Source: Glycomyces luteolus
GTDB lineage: Bacteria > Actinomycetota > Actinomycetes > Mycobacteriales > Micromonosporaceae
Direction: 5' to 3'
NCBI RefSeq assembly: GCF_027622875.1
Contig: NZ_JAPZVP010000006.1
Location: 219,799 to 283,798 of the forward strand
DNA length: 64,000 nt
Positions 1 through 10,500 of this stretch are shown piece after piece; the stretch's first letter is position 1; each line of letters begins with the position of its first letter. The notes under the pieces were generated by a model. That model searched no databases and had not been told where the DNA came from. It worked only from the letters and a program-made list of their open reading frames with translations. Both the position numbers and the translations under genes were made by a program.

Positions 1-743
1 TCGCGTTGGAGCGCGGCGCGGAGGACGCCGTCGGCACCGACCGCGCCGTCGAGGAGGACGCGTTCGGCGAGGGTGAGGGCCTGGTCCAGGGCGGCGCCGA
101 GGGCGGCGTCGAGGCCGTCGGTGGCGACAGCGCCGCCGACGCTGACGGTGATCGCGTCCGGTTCGGCGTCTCGGAAGGCCCAGACGGCGAGGACGATAGC
201 GGCGTCGCGGGCGGGGCCGGTGGCGTCGGTGTGGACGTAGCCGAGGCCGGGGACGAGGAACTTCACTGTCGCCGCGGGGAGTTCGGCCGCGGCTGGCCGG
301 TCGGGGCCGGGCCAGGTGAGGCGGGCGGTGTATCCGGCGCGGCGGGTCTGCTCGGCGGCTTTGAGGGCGTGGTGGCCGAGGGTGCCGCGGAGCTCCTCGT
401 CGGTGATGGCGGCGGGGCTGGCGACCGGTTCGGTTGCTGCCGGAGCCGTTTCGGGCGCCGCTTGTGCGCGCTGGTAGGCGAGGACGGCGCCGACGCGGTG
501 GCGGCACTTGCCGGAGGCGCCGCAGGTGCAGGTGGAGGCTTCGAGGCCGCCCGCGGCCGGGAGCGCGGTCTCTGCGCCGTCGGGGAAGACGGCGGTGAGG
601 GTGCCGTCCTCGGCGAGCGTGACGGTGGGGGCCGTCCCGGCGTCGAGGTCCTTGGCGGCGCGTTTGACGAGGCCGCGGTTGGCAAGGGCCGCAAGGGCGT
701 CGGGGGTGAGGGCGAGGAGGTCGTGCCTGGGTTCCGCGGTCAC
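1..743 (-). CDS. SWIM zinc-finger family protein, partial (3' end beyond window)
   Basis: About 247 residues are visible, starting VTAEPRHDLLALTPDAL, with the C-terminus cut off by the window edge. The GTG start at 743 overlaps the stop of the upstream VWA gene as GTGA, the coupling used throughout this operon. A SWIM motif CxC-x5-CxH is visible as C72, C74, C80 and H82 (CTCGASGKCRH). The family is known to bind zinc and is thought to bind DNA or protein; no enzymatic role is known. Its position as last visible gene of the MoxR-DUF5682-VWA cluster suggests it works with that ATPase. The family assignment is firm from the motif; the function is unknown. Confidence 0.85.
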   Translation of the reverse strand, partial: MTAEPRHDLLALTPDALAALANRGLVKRAAKDLDAGTAPTVTLAEDGTLTAVFPDGAETALPAAGGLEASTCTCGASGKCRHRVGAVLAYQRAQAAPETAPAATEPVASPAAITDEELRGTLGHHALKAAEQTRRAGYTARLTWPGPDRPAAAELPAATVKFLVPGLGYVHTDATGPARDAAIVLAVWAFRDAEPDAITVSVGGAVATDGLDAALGAALDQALTLAERVLLDGAVGADGVLRAALQR

Positions 744-1900
744 GTGCCGAGCCTTTCCGCAACGAATTCGACCAGGTGGGAGGGGGTCATGGCGCCGACG
801 TGGGCGCCGGCCTTGGTGAGGCGGGCGGCCATGTGGCGGTCGAAGATCGGGTTCGCGTCCTCGTCGAGGGCGGCGAGGCCGAGCACCTGGGTGCCCTGAT
901 CGCAGAGCTGCTTGACGAGGTGGACGAGCCGGGCTTCGCTGCCGCCTTCGTAGAAGTCGCTGATGAGGGCCACGATGGAGCGGCGCGGGTTCTCGATGAG
1001 TCCGGCGCCGTACTCGACGGCTCGGGCGATGTCGGTGCCGCCGCCGAGCTGGACCTTCATGAGCAGTTCGACCGGGTCGTCCACATCGGAGGTCATGTCG
1101 ACCACGGCGGTGTCGAACGCGATCAGGTGGGTCTTGAGGCCGGGGAGGGCGTGCAGGCATGCGGCGGTGACGGCCGAGTGGATCACCGAGCCGGTCATGG
1201 ACCCGGACTGGTCGACGAGCAGCACGAGCTGCCACTGCTCCAGGCGTTTGGAAGTGCGCGAATGGAACTGCGGGCGTTCGATGGCGACGCGCCGCTCCTC
1301 GGGCTGGTAGTGCTTGAGGTTGGCGCGCAGCGTGCGTTTGAGGTCGAAGTCGCGGGAGCGGCGGTGGAAGCTGGGTTTGCGGGTGCGGCTGCCGGTGAAG
1401 ACGGTGCGCACCTGCACGGAGAGCTTCTCGACGAGGCGCTGCACGACCTCTTCGACGATGCGGCGGGCGGCGGCGAGCACCTGCGGGTTCATGAGGTGCT
1501 TGGTGCGCAGGACGGCCTTGAGGAGGGCCGGGCTCGGCTCGATGCGCTCCAGCACATCGGGATTGGTGAGCACGTCGCTGATCTCGTAGCGTTCGATCGC
1601 GTCGCGTTCGAGCCGTTCGATGGTCTCCTTGGGGAAGAGCCGGTGAATGCCGTCGAGCCAGTCCACGGTGGTGAGCTGCGACGGCGAGTCGTCCGCGCCG
1701 CGCTGGCCGTCCCGGTCGCCTCGTGCCCCGCCGCGTCGGACGCCGCGCTTGCCGAGGTCGTCGTCGCGGCTGTAGAGCCAGTCGAGGGCGGCGTCGCGCC
1801 CGGCGTTCTCGGCGCTGAGGCCGCCGGTGCAGCTCTCGGCGGCGGGCCCGAGGATGAGCCGCCAGCGTTGCAGGTCGGCTCCGTTGTGCTCGTCCCCCAT
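740..1900 (-). CDS. VWA (von Willebrand factor A) domain protein partnered with MoxR ATPase
   Basis: A 386-residue soluble protein. The C-terminal half is a VWA domain with an intact metal-ion-dependent adhesion site: DQSGSM at 230-235, the threonine of GGGTD at 289 and the aspartate of LISDF at 315. The N-terminal half is helical and charged, with no recognised catalytic motif. MoxR ATPases usually act with VWA proteins that deliver or hold substrates through a bound divalent metal; that role is inferred here. The ATG shares one base with the stop of the DUF5682 gene (TGATG), and its own stop overlaps the SWIM gene, so all are probably translationally coupled. Confidence 0.9.
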   Translation of the reverse strand: MGDEHNGADLQRWRLILGPAAESCTGGLSAENAGRDAALDWLYSRDDDLGKRGVRRGGARGDRDGQRGADDSPSQLTTVDWLDGIHRLFPKETIERLERDAIERYEISDVLTNPDVLERIEPSPALLKAVLRTKHLMNPQVLAAARRIVEEVVQRLVEKLSVQVRTVFTGSRTRKPSFHRRSRDFDLKRTLRANLKHYQPEERRVAIERPQFHSRTSKRLEQWQLVLLVDQSGSMTGSVIHSAVTAACLHALPGLKTHLIAFDTAVVDMTSDVDDPVELLMKVQLGGGTDIARAVEYGAGLIENPRRSIVALISDFYEGGSEARLVHLVKQLCDQGTQVLGLAALDEDANPIFDRHMAARLTKAGAHVGAMTPSHLVEFVAERLGT

Positions 1901-4182
1901 CAGGACTCCCCTCCGAATACGAGGTCTTCGCGGGCGAGGGCGGCCTCGACGCGGGCTTCGAGTGCCATCGCGGCGGCCATCACGACCGGGTCGACGGCGA
2001 GTTTGCGGGTGAGGCTGCGGGCGTCGCCGCCGCCTCGGACCGCTACGAGGCGTTCGGCGATGAGGCCGCGCTCACGCGGCGGGAACATCGCGAACGCCTG
2101 CCGCAGGGCCGGCAGGGCGATGAGGAACTCGTCCTCGCTGAGGTCGGCCACCAGTTCATCCACAGCGGACACGACACCCTGCTCCTCGGCGAGGACCTCT
2201 TCGCGGGCGACGGCGAAGAGCCCGGCGAGCCAGTCGCCGAGGCGGTCGGGGTCGGCCGCGCCCGCGGCGGCTTCGGCGGCGTTCGCGGGCGCGCCGAGCG
2301 CCCAGGCGAGGCCGAGGGCCGCGCCGCGCAGGTCGGGCGGGGCCTGGCCGTCGATCGCGATCCTTTGGGCCGCAGCGGCGACCGAGGCGGCCGGGGGCGT
2401 GAGGCCCGGGGCGTGGCGCACGGCGTCGCGCAGGGCGCGCATCGCGCGGAGGCGTCCGTGGTCGGCAGGGCCGGGCCCGGCGTGCAGGCCTTCGGCGAGC
2501 CACAGGAGGCGGTTCGCGCACGCGGTGACGACGGCGGCGTAGAGGTCGCTCCCGGCGGTGCCGAAGAGGTGGTCGTGGCGCCACAGCGCGAGCACGGTGG
2601 CGAGTGCGGGTCCGACCTCGCCGAGGTTGCCGCTGTCGTCCACAGCGGATTCGACGGCGGCGCCGAGGCGGTCGGTGAGGTGCGCGCGGCCGCACAGGGC
2701 GGCGTCGAACAGCATGGCGGCCAAGGCGTCGAGCGCGGTCTCGGCGTCGGCGCGCTGCTCGAGAACGGTCTGGGCGGCGTCGCCGAGGGTGGCGCCGAGC
2801 GCTCCGGACTCGATGAGCACTGGGAGCCGGTCGGCCCTCGAGTCGAGCGTCCAGTGCTCATGGGCTTGGACGTCCGCTCCCGCCGTGGGACCCTCGTCGC
2901 GCTTCACTCCGGGGAGGCGCAGGAGCCGCATGCAGTGGAGGACGCGGCTGCGTTCGAGGTCTTTGGGTTTGGCGAGGTCGAGGCGGAGCGGTCCGTCGCC
3001 GTCGAGGCGGAGGCGGGCCATCTCGGCTTCGGCGTCGTCCACGAGCGGAGGCCGGGGCGTGTCCGGGTGGAGGCGGCCGACCCGCTCGCCGGTGAGGGCC
3101 GCGGTCATCTCGACCACGACCGGATGCGTTCCGGCCGTGAGCAGTCCGCGGCGGGTCCACGGGAGCGGCTGCTCGAGGTCGTCGCTGATGAGGGCGCTGG
3201 CGAGGCCGTCGAGGAGGTCGGTGCGGCCGGGCCGTTCGTGGCCGCGCAGGCGCGCGAGGCCCTCGGTGAGGCTGCGTGCGCCGATGAGGTCCGAAGTGGA
3301 GACGTGCAGGCCGCGGAGGCGCAGGCGGGTGGTGATGCGCTGCACGAGCGTGGCCGCCGCCTCCTCGGGCCCGGCTTCCCAGAGGCGCTGGTAGTACTCG
3401 GGCGAGGGCATCCCGGACTGGTATCCGGCGAAGGCGTCGAGGCGCTTGAAGGAGTAGGGCACGAGGTAGCCGCCGGTCTCGGTGCCTTCGGGGGGTTCGG
3501 GCAGCGGAGGAGGGGCGGCGTCCTCGTTCTCGGTGGCGGCGAGCGCGACGAGGCGGCGCAGCGCGGGAGCGTGGAAGCCGCCGCAGACGACGAGCACGGG
3601 ACCGTCGGTCGCCGCCAGCGTCGCGTGGATCCACTGGGCCATGAAGGCTTCGCGGGCGGTGTCCACATCGGCGGTCTCGGCCTCGCCGCGCACGAGGTCG
3701 AAGTACCGGTCGAGCCGGTCGGCGAGCCCTTCAGGGTCGGCGACCTCGACGAGGTGGTCCCAGAGTGCGTCCACATTGTCCACGGCGAAGGCGCGGCAGA
3801 GCCGGTCGGTGGCCTCGGTGTAGCGGCGCTCGGCGTCCGAGTACCGGTTCTCGACGCCGTCGAAGGCCTGGTGCCAGGCGGGAAGGTCGATGAAGCGGAC
3901 CTCCGCCCCGGCGCGGCGGCCCTCGGCGAGCGCGACCCACTCGGGCGAGTAGTCGCACATCGGCGCCCAAGTGCGGCGCACCGCGAGGTCGGTGCTCGCG
4001 TACGAGTAGATCGCCACGGGCAGTTCGTGTTCGAGGGCGAGTTCGCCGAGGCGGTCGTTGAAGTCCGCCGGGCCCTCGATGAGCACGGCGGCGGGCCGCA
4101 GCTCCTCGATCCGCTCGGCGACGAGGCGGGCGCAGGCGGGCGAGTGGTGCCGCACGCCCTGGACGTGGAGGCGCTCGATCAT
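1900..4182 (-). CDS. DUF5682 family protein
   Basis: A 760-residue protein starting MIERLHVQGVRHHSPAC. The open frame extends far upstream, but that part is antisense-type nonsense inside the MoxR gene. The ATG at 4182 forms an ATGA overlap with the MoxR stop and fixes the start. The N-terminal region has conserved-looking stretches VLIEGPADF near residue 35 and VVCGGFHAP near residue 200. These recall the EreA/TraB-like fold, but the fold is an inference. The C-terminal half is alpha-helical and Ala/Leu-rich. DUF5682 proteins are known mainly by sitting beside MoxR, VWA and SWIM genes. No activity has been established; a protein-modifying or hydrolytic role is only a guess. Confidence 0.85.
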   Translation of the reverse strand: MIERLHVQGVRHHSPACARLVAERIEELRPAAVLIEGPADFNDRLGELALEHELPVAIYSYASTDLAVRRTWAPMCDYSPEWVALAEGRRAGAEVRFIDLPAWHQAFDGVENRYSDAERRYTEATDRLCRAFAVDNVDALWDHLVEVADPEGLADRLDRYFDLVRGEAETADVDTAREAFMAQWIHATLAATDGPVLVVCGGFHAPALRRLVALAATENEDAAPPPLPEPPEGTETGGYLVPYSFKRLDAFAGYQSGMPSPEYYQRLWEAGPEEAAATLVQRITTRLRLRGLHVSTSDLIGARSLTEGLARLRGHERPGRTDLLDGLASALISDDLEQPLPWTRRGLLTAGTHPVVVEMTAALTGERVGRLHPDTPRPPLVDDAEAEMARLRLDGDGPLRLDLAKPKDLERSRVLHCMRLLRLPGVKRDEGPTAGADVQAHEHWTLDSRADRLPVLIESGALGATLGDAAQTVLEQRADAETALDALAAMLFDAALCGRAHLTDRLGAAVESAVDDSGNLGEVGPALATVLALWRHDHLFGTAGSDLYAAVVTACANRLLWLAEGLHAGPGPADHGRLRAMRALRDAVRHAPGLTPPAASVAAAAQRIAIDGQAPPDLRGAALGLAWALGAPANAAEAAAGAADPDRLGDWLAGLFAVAREEVLAEEQGVVSAVDELVADLSEDEFLIALPALRQAFAMFPPRERGLIAERLVAVRGGGDARSLTRKLAVDPVVMAAAMALEARVEAALAREDLVFGGES

Positions 4183-5270
4183 CCCGGCAGCAGGTTCCGC
4201 GCCTGGTAGAGCGATTCCCAGTGCGGGCCTTTGCGTTTGGGGGCCTTCTGCTCGAGGTAGCGGCGCAGGCGCGCGAGGTCCTCCGCGTTGTCCTTGGCGG
4301 CGGCCCCGGCCATGCAGTCCACGATGTCCCCGGCGACGGCGGTGCCGCCGCGCAGGTACCAGGCCTTGATGCCCACGGCGTGGGCGACGGAGACGGCTTC
4401 GGCGGTCGACATGACCGCCTGAGGGCGGCCGGAGTTCGCGTCGCCGGTGCGGAGGTCGCGGAAGACCCGCACGAGCACTTCGAGCACGTCCCGCGACGGG
4501 GGCGCGGGCACGCCCGAGCGGGAGAGGGCAGCGGCGGCCTCGGTCTCGACCAGGTCGAGCTCGGTCTTGAAGTCGGCGATGGGGAAGACCGTCTCGAAGT
4601 TGAAGCGGCGCTTGAGGGCCGCGCTCATCTCGTTCACTCCGCGGTCGCGGGTGTTGGCGGTGGCGATGATGTTGAAGCCCTCGCGGGCGAACACCATCGA
4701 GTCGCCGTCGAGCTCCGGGATGGCGAGCACGCGGTCGGACAGGGGCGAGAGCAGCGAGTCCTGGACTTCGAGGGGGCAGCGGGTGATCTCCTCGAAGCGC
4801 ACGACCCGGCCCTCGGACATGCCGCGCAGCAGGGGCGCGGGCACGAGCGCGCGTTCGGTCGGCCCCTCGGAGACCAGCAGGGAGTAGTTCCAGGAGTAGG
4901 CGATCTGGTCTTCCGTGGTGGACGCTCCACCTTGGATGGTGAGGGTGGAGTCGCCGGAGACGGCGGCCGCGATGAGCTCGGACAGCAGCGATTTCGCGGT
5001 GCCGGGCTCCCCCACGAGCATGAGGCCGCGGTTGGTGGCGAGCGTGACGAGCGCCCGGTCGATGAGCGAGGGGTCGCCCACGAACTTGCGGCTGATGCCG
5101 CGCGATTCGTCGCCCACGATGAAGGTGCGGGCGGCCTGGAGGCTGAGGGCCCACCCGGGCGGGCGGGGCGACTCGTCCTCGGCGGCGAGCTTCTCGAGCT
5201 CGGAGGCGTAGCGGCGCTCGGCGGGCGGGCGTTGGAGTTTCGGCTCTGCTGGGAGTGCGGTGGCGGTCAT
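4179..5270 (-). CDS. MoxR-type AAA+ ATPase
   Basis: A 363-residue AAA+ ATPase. Walker A is GEPGTAKS at 87-94, Walker B ends in FEE at 159-161, and a sensor-1 stretch ATANTRDRG lies near 203-211, followed by an arginine-rich RRF segment. MoxR ATPases act as chaperone-like remodelers with a VWA partner, and such a partner is encoded two genes downstream. It starts 13 nt after the stop of the short DUF4132 gene and overlaps DUF5682 by ATGA, so it belongs to one transcription unit with the flanking genes. The ribosome binding site is weak, consistent with coupling. The substrate is unknown. Confidence 0.93.
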   Translation of the reverse strand: MTATALPAEPKLQRPPAERRYASELEKLAAEDESPRPPGWALSLQAARTFIVGDESRGISRKFVGDPSLIDRALVTLATNRGLMLVGEPGTAKSLLSELIAAAVSGDSTLTIQGGASTTEDQIAYSWNYSLLVSEGPTERALVPAPLLRGMSEGRVVRFEEITRCPLEVQDSLLSPLSDRVLAIPELDGDSMVFAREGFNIIATANTRDRGVNEMSAALKRRFNFETVFPIADFKTELDLVETEAAAALSRSGVPAPPSRDVLEVLVRVFRDLRTGDANSGRPQAVMSTAEAVSVAHAVGIKAWYLRGGTAVAGDIVDCMAGAAAKDNAEDLARLRRYLEQKAPKRKGPHWESLYQARNLLPG

Positions 5271-5283
5271 GGCGGCTTTCTGC

Positions 5284-7458
5284 TCAGTGGTGGATGCCGG
5301 TGGCGCGGCCGAGTCCGGCGAGGATCTCGGCGACGAGGACGGGGTCGAGGGCGTCGCCGCGCAGCGTCGGGACGCCGCGGCGGCGGTTCTTGGTGGGCGA
5401 GAACCAGATCCAGAGGATCCGGTGGCGGCCTTCGGGATCGGGGTCGTCGTAGTCGGGGCTGGGGTCGATCTCGGCGAGGAGGTGGGCGTTGTAGACGATA
5501 GCGGCGCTCTCGGCGTTCAGCGCCGCGCGCGGGAGGTCGCGGGCGAACAGGTAGGTGAACGGCCTGGAGGCCCAGTCGGGCAGCTCGTCCCAGTGGAGCC
5601 GCTTCCAGTCCAGCACCTCGTTCAGAGCGCCGAACGCGGCGGTCGCACCGGAGAACCGGTCGAGGACGCCGGTGCGGGCCTCCTCCGGCGTGAGGGTGAG
5701 CGCCGGGCGGGCGAGCTGGTCGAAGGGCTGCAGGATCTCGTAGTCGGCGAAGATCTCGGTCCAGAGCGGCAGGTCGGGGCCGAGCAGTACGGGGTGCGCG
5801 AGGCGGACGCGGGCGCCGTCGAGGAGCTGGAGCGGTTTGTCGTCGACGGCGGCGAAGCTGCCGTCCTCGGCGAGGCGGAAGCCTTGGGGCCCAGCGGCGG
5901 TCTCGCCGATCCAGAGGAGTCCGCGGGCGAGGGAGGCGAGCACCGGGTGCGCGGTGAGGTGCGCGAACTCGTCGGCCGCCCAGACGCGACTGTGGAGCAT
6001 CGCGTCCTTGAGGCGGTCGCTCTGGAAGGCGAGCTCGGCGGTGAGGTCCTTGGAGAGCTTGCGAAAGCGGGCGATCGAGGCCTTGGCGGTCTCGGCGTCG
6101 TCGCGGACTCCGGGGCGGGGCACGCGCGCGCGGCGCTTTCCCGCGGCGTCGGTGACGCTCAGCTTGAGCCGTTCGTCGGCCTTGATGTGGAAGACGCGCG
6201 ACCCGAAGTCGAGCGTGAGCCGAGCGGGGTCGTCGAGGCCGAGCGCACGCGCGTCCCGGTCCGCCAGCGATTCCACTTCGGACCCGATCCGGGCGGCGAC
6301 CTTGGCGGCGTGGGAGGTGGCGAGCTCCCGCACCGATTCGTGCTGCTTGCCTCGGGAGAGGCGGTACAGCGCCGGGAACGCGAGCTCGGCGGGGAATGCC
6401 GGAAGGGTCTCCAGTGCCATGGCGGTCCCGTCGAGATAGCGGGCGCTTGATGCCGCCGACCACCCCTCGACCAGCGCGGCGGCCTCGGCCCCGCCGAAAC
6501 GGGCGAGCTGGCCGACCGACCAGTCCGCATAGCCGTAGTGGTTCACCAGCGCGAGCGAGAAGCGGGCGAGCGATTCGCGGTCGCAGGCCTCGGCGACGGT
6601 CTCGACGGCGGGGTACGGCGTGCGGGGGGACCACTGCGAGAGGACGGCGATGAGGTGCGAGACGGCGGTGGACGGCAGGAGCGCGGAGCGGTCGGCGGTG
6701 AGCACCGGAGGGAGCGGCTCGCCGATGTCGGGGGAGCCCGCGTTGGGGTTGTTGAGGAGCGGCCGGTCGGGGTAGTCGGCGAGCACTGCGGTGACGCCCG
6801 CGACCGCTTCGGGCCCATGGGTTTCAGCGCCTTCGATGACGGCCTCGGGGCCGTAGCGCCAGGCGAGGAGTCGCAGCGCGCCTCGTGCGGTGGTGCGCTG
6901 GTAGCCCTTGGGGCCGAAGGCCTCCGGGACGAGTAGGGGTACGGCGTGGAGGCCGTGGCGGTCGAACCAGTCGAGGCCGGGGCCGCGTCCGGCGTCGAGG
7001 CGGAGAAACCAGTGCGCGGCGAGGGCGGCGGCCGGGGTGCTGCGGATCGGGAGGAGGGCGCGGCCGGCCCAGGGGGAGTCGCGGAGCACTTCGACGGCTT
7101 CGTCGGCGATCGACGGGCCTCGGCGGGCGAGCTGCGAGAGGACGCTCTCGGCGAGTTTCCAGCCGTAGGAGTAGCTGATGCCGACCTGCTGGTCCCAGTA
7201 GGTGTCCGGGTCCCATTCGACCAGGTCGGGTTCGATGGCCATGGCGCGCTCGAACTCGTCGCCGCGCCCGACGATCTGCGGTGCGGGGGTTTCGAGCCCG
7301 GGGATCTCGCGGGGCGGGCGGCTCCGGCGCGGCTCGGCCCAGGGCGGGGAGACGAGCACCTTCGGGAGGTCCGCAAGCGCCGCCTCGGGGAGGCCGAGCG
7401 GCGGCGACTCGATCGTCACGTCGAGTTGCTTTTCTTGTGGCGCAAGGTGATCGGGCAT
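5284..7458 (-). CDS. DUF4132 protein, short paralog lacking the N-terminal region
   Basis: A 724-residue paralog of the three proteins encoded upstream (about 1100 residues each). It opens with MPDHLAPQEKQL, nearly the same first dozen residues as the distant paralog starting at 17541 (MTDHVAPQEDQL). It then jumps almost at once to the PPW segment found near residue 385 in the long paralogs, so about 350 residues are missing. The C-terminal DUF4132 signature is present (DYEILQPFDQLARP and a DxVxxxEIL end). DUF4132 is the family of E. coli MolR/YehI, whose biochemical role is unsettled. No WGR domain is visible. It lies directly upstream of the MoxR gene. Confidence 0.85.
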   Translation of the reverse strand: MPDHLAPQEKQLDVTIESPPLGLPEAALADLPKVLVSPPWAEPRRSRPPREIPGLETPAPQIVGRGDEFERAMAIEPDLVEWDPDTYWDQQVGISYSYGWKLAESVLSQLARRGPSIADEAVEVLRDSPWAGRALLPIRSTPAAALAAHWFLRLDAGRGPGLDWFDRHGLHAVPLLVPEAFGPKGYQRTTARGALRLLAWRYGPEAVIEGAETHGPEAVAGVTAVLADYPDRPLLNNPNAGSPDIGEPLPPVLTADRSALLPSTAVSHLIAVLSQWSPRTPYPAVETVAEACDRESLARFSLALVNHYGYADWSVGQLARFGGAEAAALVEGWSAASSARYLDGTAMALETLPAFPAELAFPALYRLSRGKQHESVRELATSHAAKVAARIGSEVESLADRDARALGLDDPARLTLDFGSRVFHIKADERLKLSVTDAAGKRRARVPRPGVRDDAETAKASIARFRKLSKDLTAELAFQSDRLKDAMLHSRVWAADEFAHLTAHPVLASLARGLLWIGETAAGPQGFRLAEDGSFAAVDDKPLQLLDGARVRLAHPVLLGPDLPLWTEIFADYEILQPFDQLARPALTLTPEEARTGVLDRFSGATAAFGALNEVLDWKRLHWDELPDWASRPFTYLFARDLPRAALNAESAAIVYNAHLLAEIDPSPDYDDPDPEGRHRILWIWFSPTKNRRRGVPTLRGDALDPVLVAEILAGLGRATGIHH

Positions 7459-7491
7459 GTCCGGCTTTCGGGAGGCGGCTTCGTTCTGGAG

Positions 7492-7514
7492 AGCATAAGA
7501 GAACGGTGCGACAC
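7492..7514 (-). promoter_or_regulatory. Candidate promoter with repeated element GTGTCGCACCG
   Basis: On the minus strand GTGTCGCACCG is followed after exactly 6 nt by TATGCT, about 34 nt before the start of the short DUF4132 gene. The same 11-mer with the same 6-nt gap to TATCGT lies before the DUF4132 gene starting at 17541. A -10 hexamer plus shared upstream element suggests co-regulation. Confidence 0.45.
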
Positions 7515-7515
7515 G

Positions 7516-7555
7516 CCTCCGGCCCGCCGCTGTTCGAACGGCGGCGGGCCGGAGG
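7516..7555 (-). terminator. Hairpin terminator after the second DUF4132 gene
   Basis: A perfect 15-bp inverted repeat (7516-7530 with 7541-7555) around a 10-nt loop, 9 nt past the stop of the DUF4132 gene ending at 7565. There is no T-tract, as is common in high-GC actinobacteria. Confidence 0.7.
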
Positions 7556-7564
7556 GGGGCGGGC

Positions 7565-10500
7565 TCAGGACAGATCGGTGGCCCTCGCCAGCGCCGCCAG
7601 CGTCTCGGAGGCGACCACCGGGTCGACCGGGCCGAAGCCGGCCTTCGGCCGGGGCACGCTCCAGCCGTCCAGACTCTGCCGCGAGAGCACCACGGTCCGC
7701 AGTGTCTGGTCCGGGCACTGGTCGATCGCGCCGACCCAGATTCCGGGATCGAGGCCGAGCACGAGGTATCCGGCGCCGTGCATGACGCACGACATGCCCG
7801 CTTCGATCCCCGCGTCCATCGGCGAGGACCGTTCCCAGCCCTTGCTCGTGAGCCCGAGGAGTCTCCCGACGGGGACGGTGATCCCCTCGAAGCGTGTCAG
7901 GCGGCCCGTCCGCAGTTCTTCCTCGGTGAAGGCCATCACCGGCCGCCCCAGTTGCGGGAAAGGCTGCAGGATCTCGTAGTCGGCGAGGATCTCGGCCCAG
8001 GCTTCGACCTCGTCGCCCATGATCGCGGGGTGGGCGAGCCGGACGGCGGCGTTCGCGGGGAGTGTGTACTCGTTCTCTTCGACGTCGGTGCAGCCCTTGT
8101 CCTCCGCGAGGCGGAAGGTCGTGCGGGTCCCGTCGGTTTCGGCCGTCCACACGAGTCGCCTCGCGAGGTGCCACACGAGCGGATGCCGCACGAAATGCTC
8201 CTCGAATTCGGCGGGCGTCCAGGTGCGGCCCTGCACCATCGCGCGTTCGAGCCGCTTCACCTGGTCGGCGGCGACGGTCCGGAGGTCCTTCCGGAGGGCC
8301 GCGAACCGCTTGTAGGCGGCGTCGGCGAGCAGTTCGTCGTCCTTCGCCGCGGGTTTCGGGAGGCTCTTGCGCGGTTTGCCGTCCATGTCGGACACGAAGG
8401 GTTTGAGCGCCTCGTCGAAGCCGACCTTGAACCGCCTCTGCCCGTAGTCGAGTACGAGCGCTGATTCCTCGCGCAGCCCGAAGTCGGGCACGAGCCGGTC
8501 GCCGAGCTGGTCGGCGGTGAGGCCGAGATTCGCGGCGATCGTTTCGATCTGCTCTCTCGCTTCGGCTTTGATCGCGGCGAACTTGGCCTTCTCGGCGATC
8601 TGGTTGATCGCCCGCAGCGCGGCCTCGGTGCCGATCGCGCCGAGCGCCTTGAGGCCTTTCACCGCCCGCTGGTGCTGGCTCTCGCCGGGCCACTTCGCGA
8701 CGAGCGGCTGGAGGAGGCGCACGGCCTCGTCGTCGGCGAAGTGCGCGAGCTGCGTCAGCGCCCAACCGTCCTCGGAGGGCGCTCCGGCGGTGATCCACTG
8801 CTCGAACAGCGCGAGGGAGAAGCGGGCCAGGGAGATCCGGTCGCAGGTCTCGGCGACGACCGCGACGCCCGGGTAGTGGTATTCGGGCGTGCCGAGGGCG
8901 AGCACGGTGACGAGGTTGCGGACGGCGGCGTTCGGCAACGCCCGCTCGCGCCCGTTGAGCAGGACCTGCGGCAGCGTCATAGGCGACGCCCAGGCGCCGG
9001 CCTGCGGGATCTGGACGCCGACGGGCATCAGCGGATCGATGTCCACCAGCGCTTTGATCGCGGCGGCGGCCTCGTCTCCATATTGGACGGCGGCTTCGCG
9101 CACCGTGTCCGGGCCGTGCGTCGAGGCGAGGTAGCGCAGCGCGACCTCGGCGGCGGCCCGGAGCTTCTTGGCCTTGCCGAGCGCGTCCGGAACGAGCAGC
9201 GCGGCGGCGTCGGCGCGGTGCCGGTCGAGCCACGCGAGTGCGAAGGGCCGCATGGTCTTCAGCCGTGCGAGTGCGTCGGCGGCGTACCGGGCCGCGGCGA
9301 GGTTCGCCACGGGCACCAGCAGGAGTCGGCGCTGTTCCATGTCGTAGCTGGTCGCGCTCAGCAGCTGTGGTGCCGCGTCGGCTCCCAGGTTCGCCGCGAT
9401 GCGCTGGAGGATCGCGGTGCTGAAGTAGTGGTGCTCGGGTCGCCAATGCGGCAACAGGTCGGCGGCGATCGCTCGGGGGGCCAGAGCGAGCAGGACCGCC
9501 TGGTCGCTCACGTGCCTGGCGTCGAACTCCCCCGCCTCGGACTCCCAGCGCGTGCGGTCCCAGTCGCCCTTGCTGTAGCGGGCGAAACCGTGGTGTTGTG
9601 CATTGGACCAGGCCTCGTACTCGCCCTCGGCCCAGACCATCCGGTTGATCGGAGCGGGTTCCAGACCCTTGACGACGACCGGTTCGCTCGCAGCGGCGCC
9701 GGTGGTCCAGGGAGGCATGGCCAGCAGCGGGGGCACGGCGTCGGACGGTGCCTCGGGGACGCGCTGGAGATCGGCGGTGAGGCTCGCGACGGCCGACCGG
9801 GTGTCCGCGTCCATCAGCGGGAGTGCGGTGTCGAGCAGGATCGGGTCGGAGTGGAGCAGGGCCGAGAGCTGCTTGCGCTGGTCGTCGTCGGCACCGGGGA
9901 CGCGGCGGGCGATCAGTTCCAGTGCGCGCCTGGGGAAGTTCGCGGCGGCCTCCATCGCGAAGCCCATGGCGTCAGCGGCGTCGAGCCGGTCGAGCAGCAG
10001 CGTCATGGCACGCTCGCTGGGCAGGGCCGCGAGCGCACGGTAGAGGATCTTCCTGTCGTTCGCGTCGACATAGCCGTTGAGGCGCCCCTCGATGACGGGC
10101 AGTGCGGCGACCCCGAGCCGGTGGACGAGGTCGGCTATCTCGGAGGCCGGCAGCCAGTAGAAAGCGGACGCGTCGATCTCGACCGTATCGAGCTGCTGCT
10201 CGGTCGTGGCCAAAGCGAGGAACAGGACCGAATAGGACGCGTTCGGCGCCAGGGACCGGTGCTCTTCGCAGACCTCGTTCAGCCAGGCCTCTTCGTCGGG
10301 GACGAGGACGCTCACCGCCAGCCTCAGCTCGGGGCTGGTGCGGCGCTCGGCGAGCGCGGCCACGACCGCCTCGTAGTCGGCGGCGGCCGCGATGAGCGCC
10401 CTGATCTGGCGGACTTCAGTGTTGTCGTAGAGGTGCGCCCAGCCGGACTTCGCGAGCGGACGCCGGTTGAGGCCGAACTTCTGGCCGTTCTTCTCCTGGT

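Noticed and set aside
4183..5154. N-terminal extension of the DUF5682 frame across the MoxR gene
   Set aside because: The extension is Arg/Pro-rich nonsense in another frame of the MoxR gene; the ATGA overlap at 4179-4182 gives the true start.
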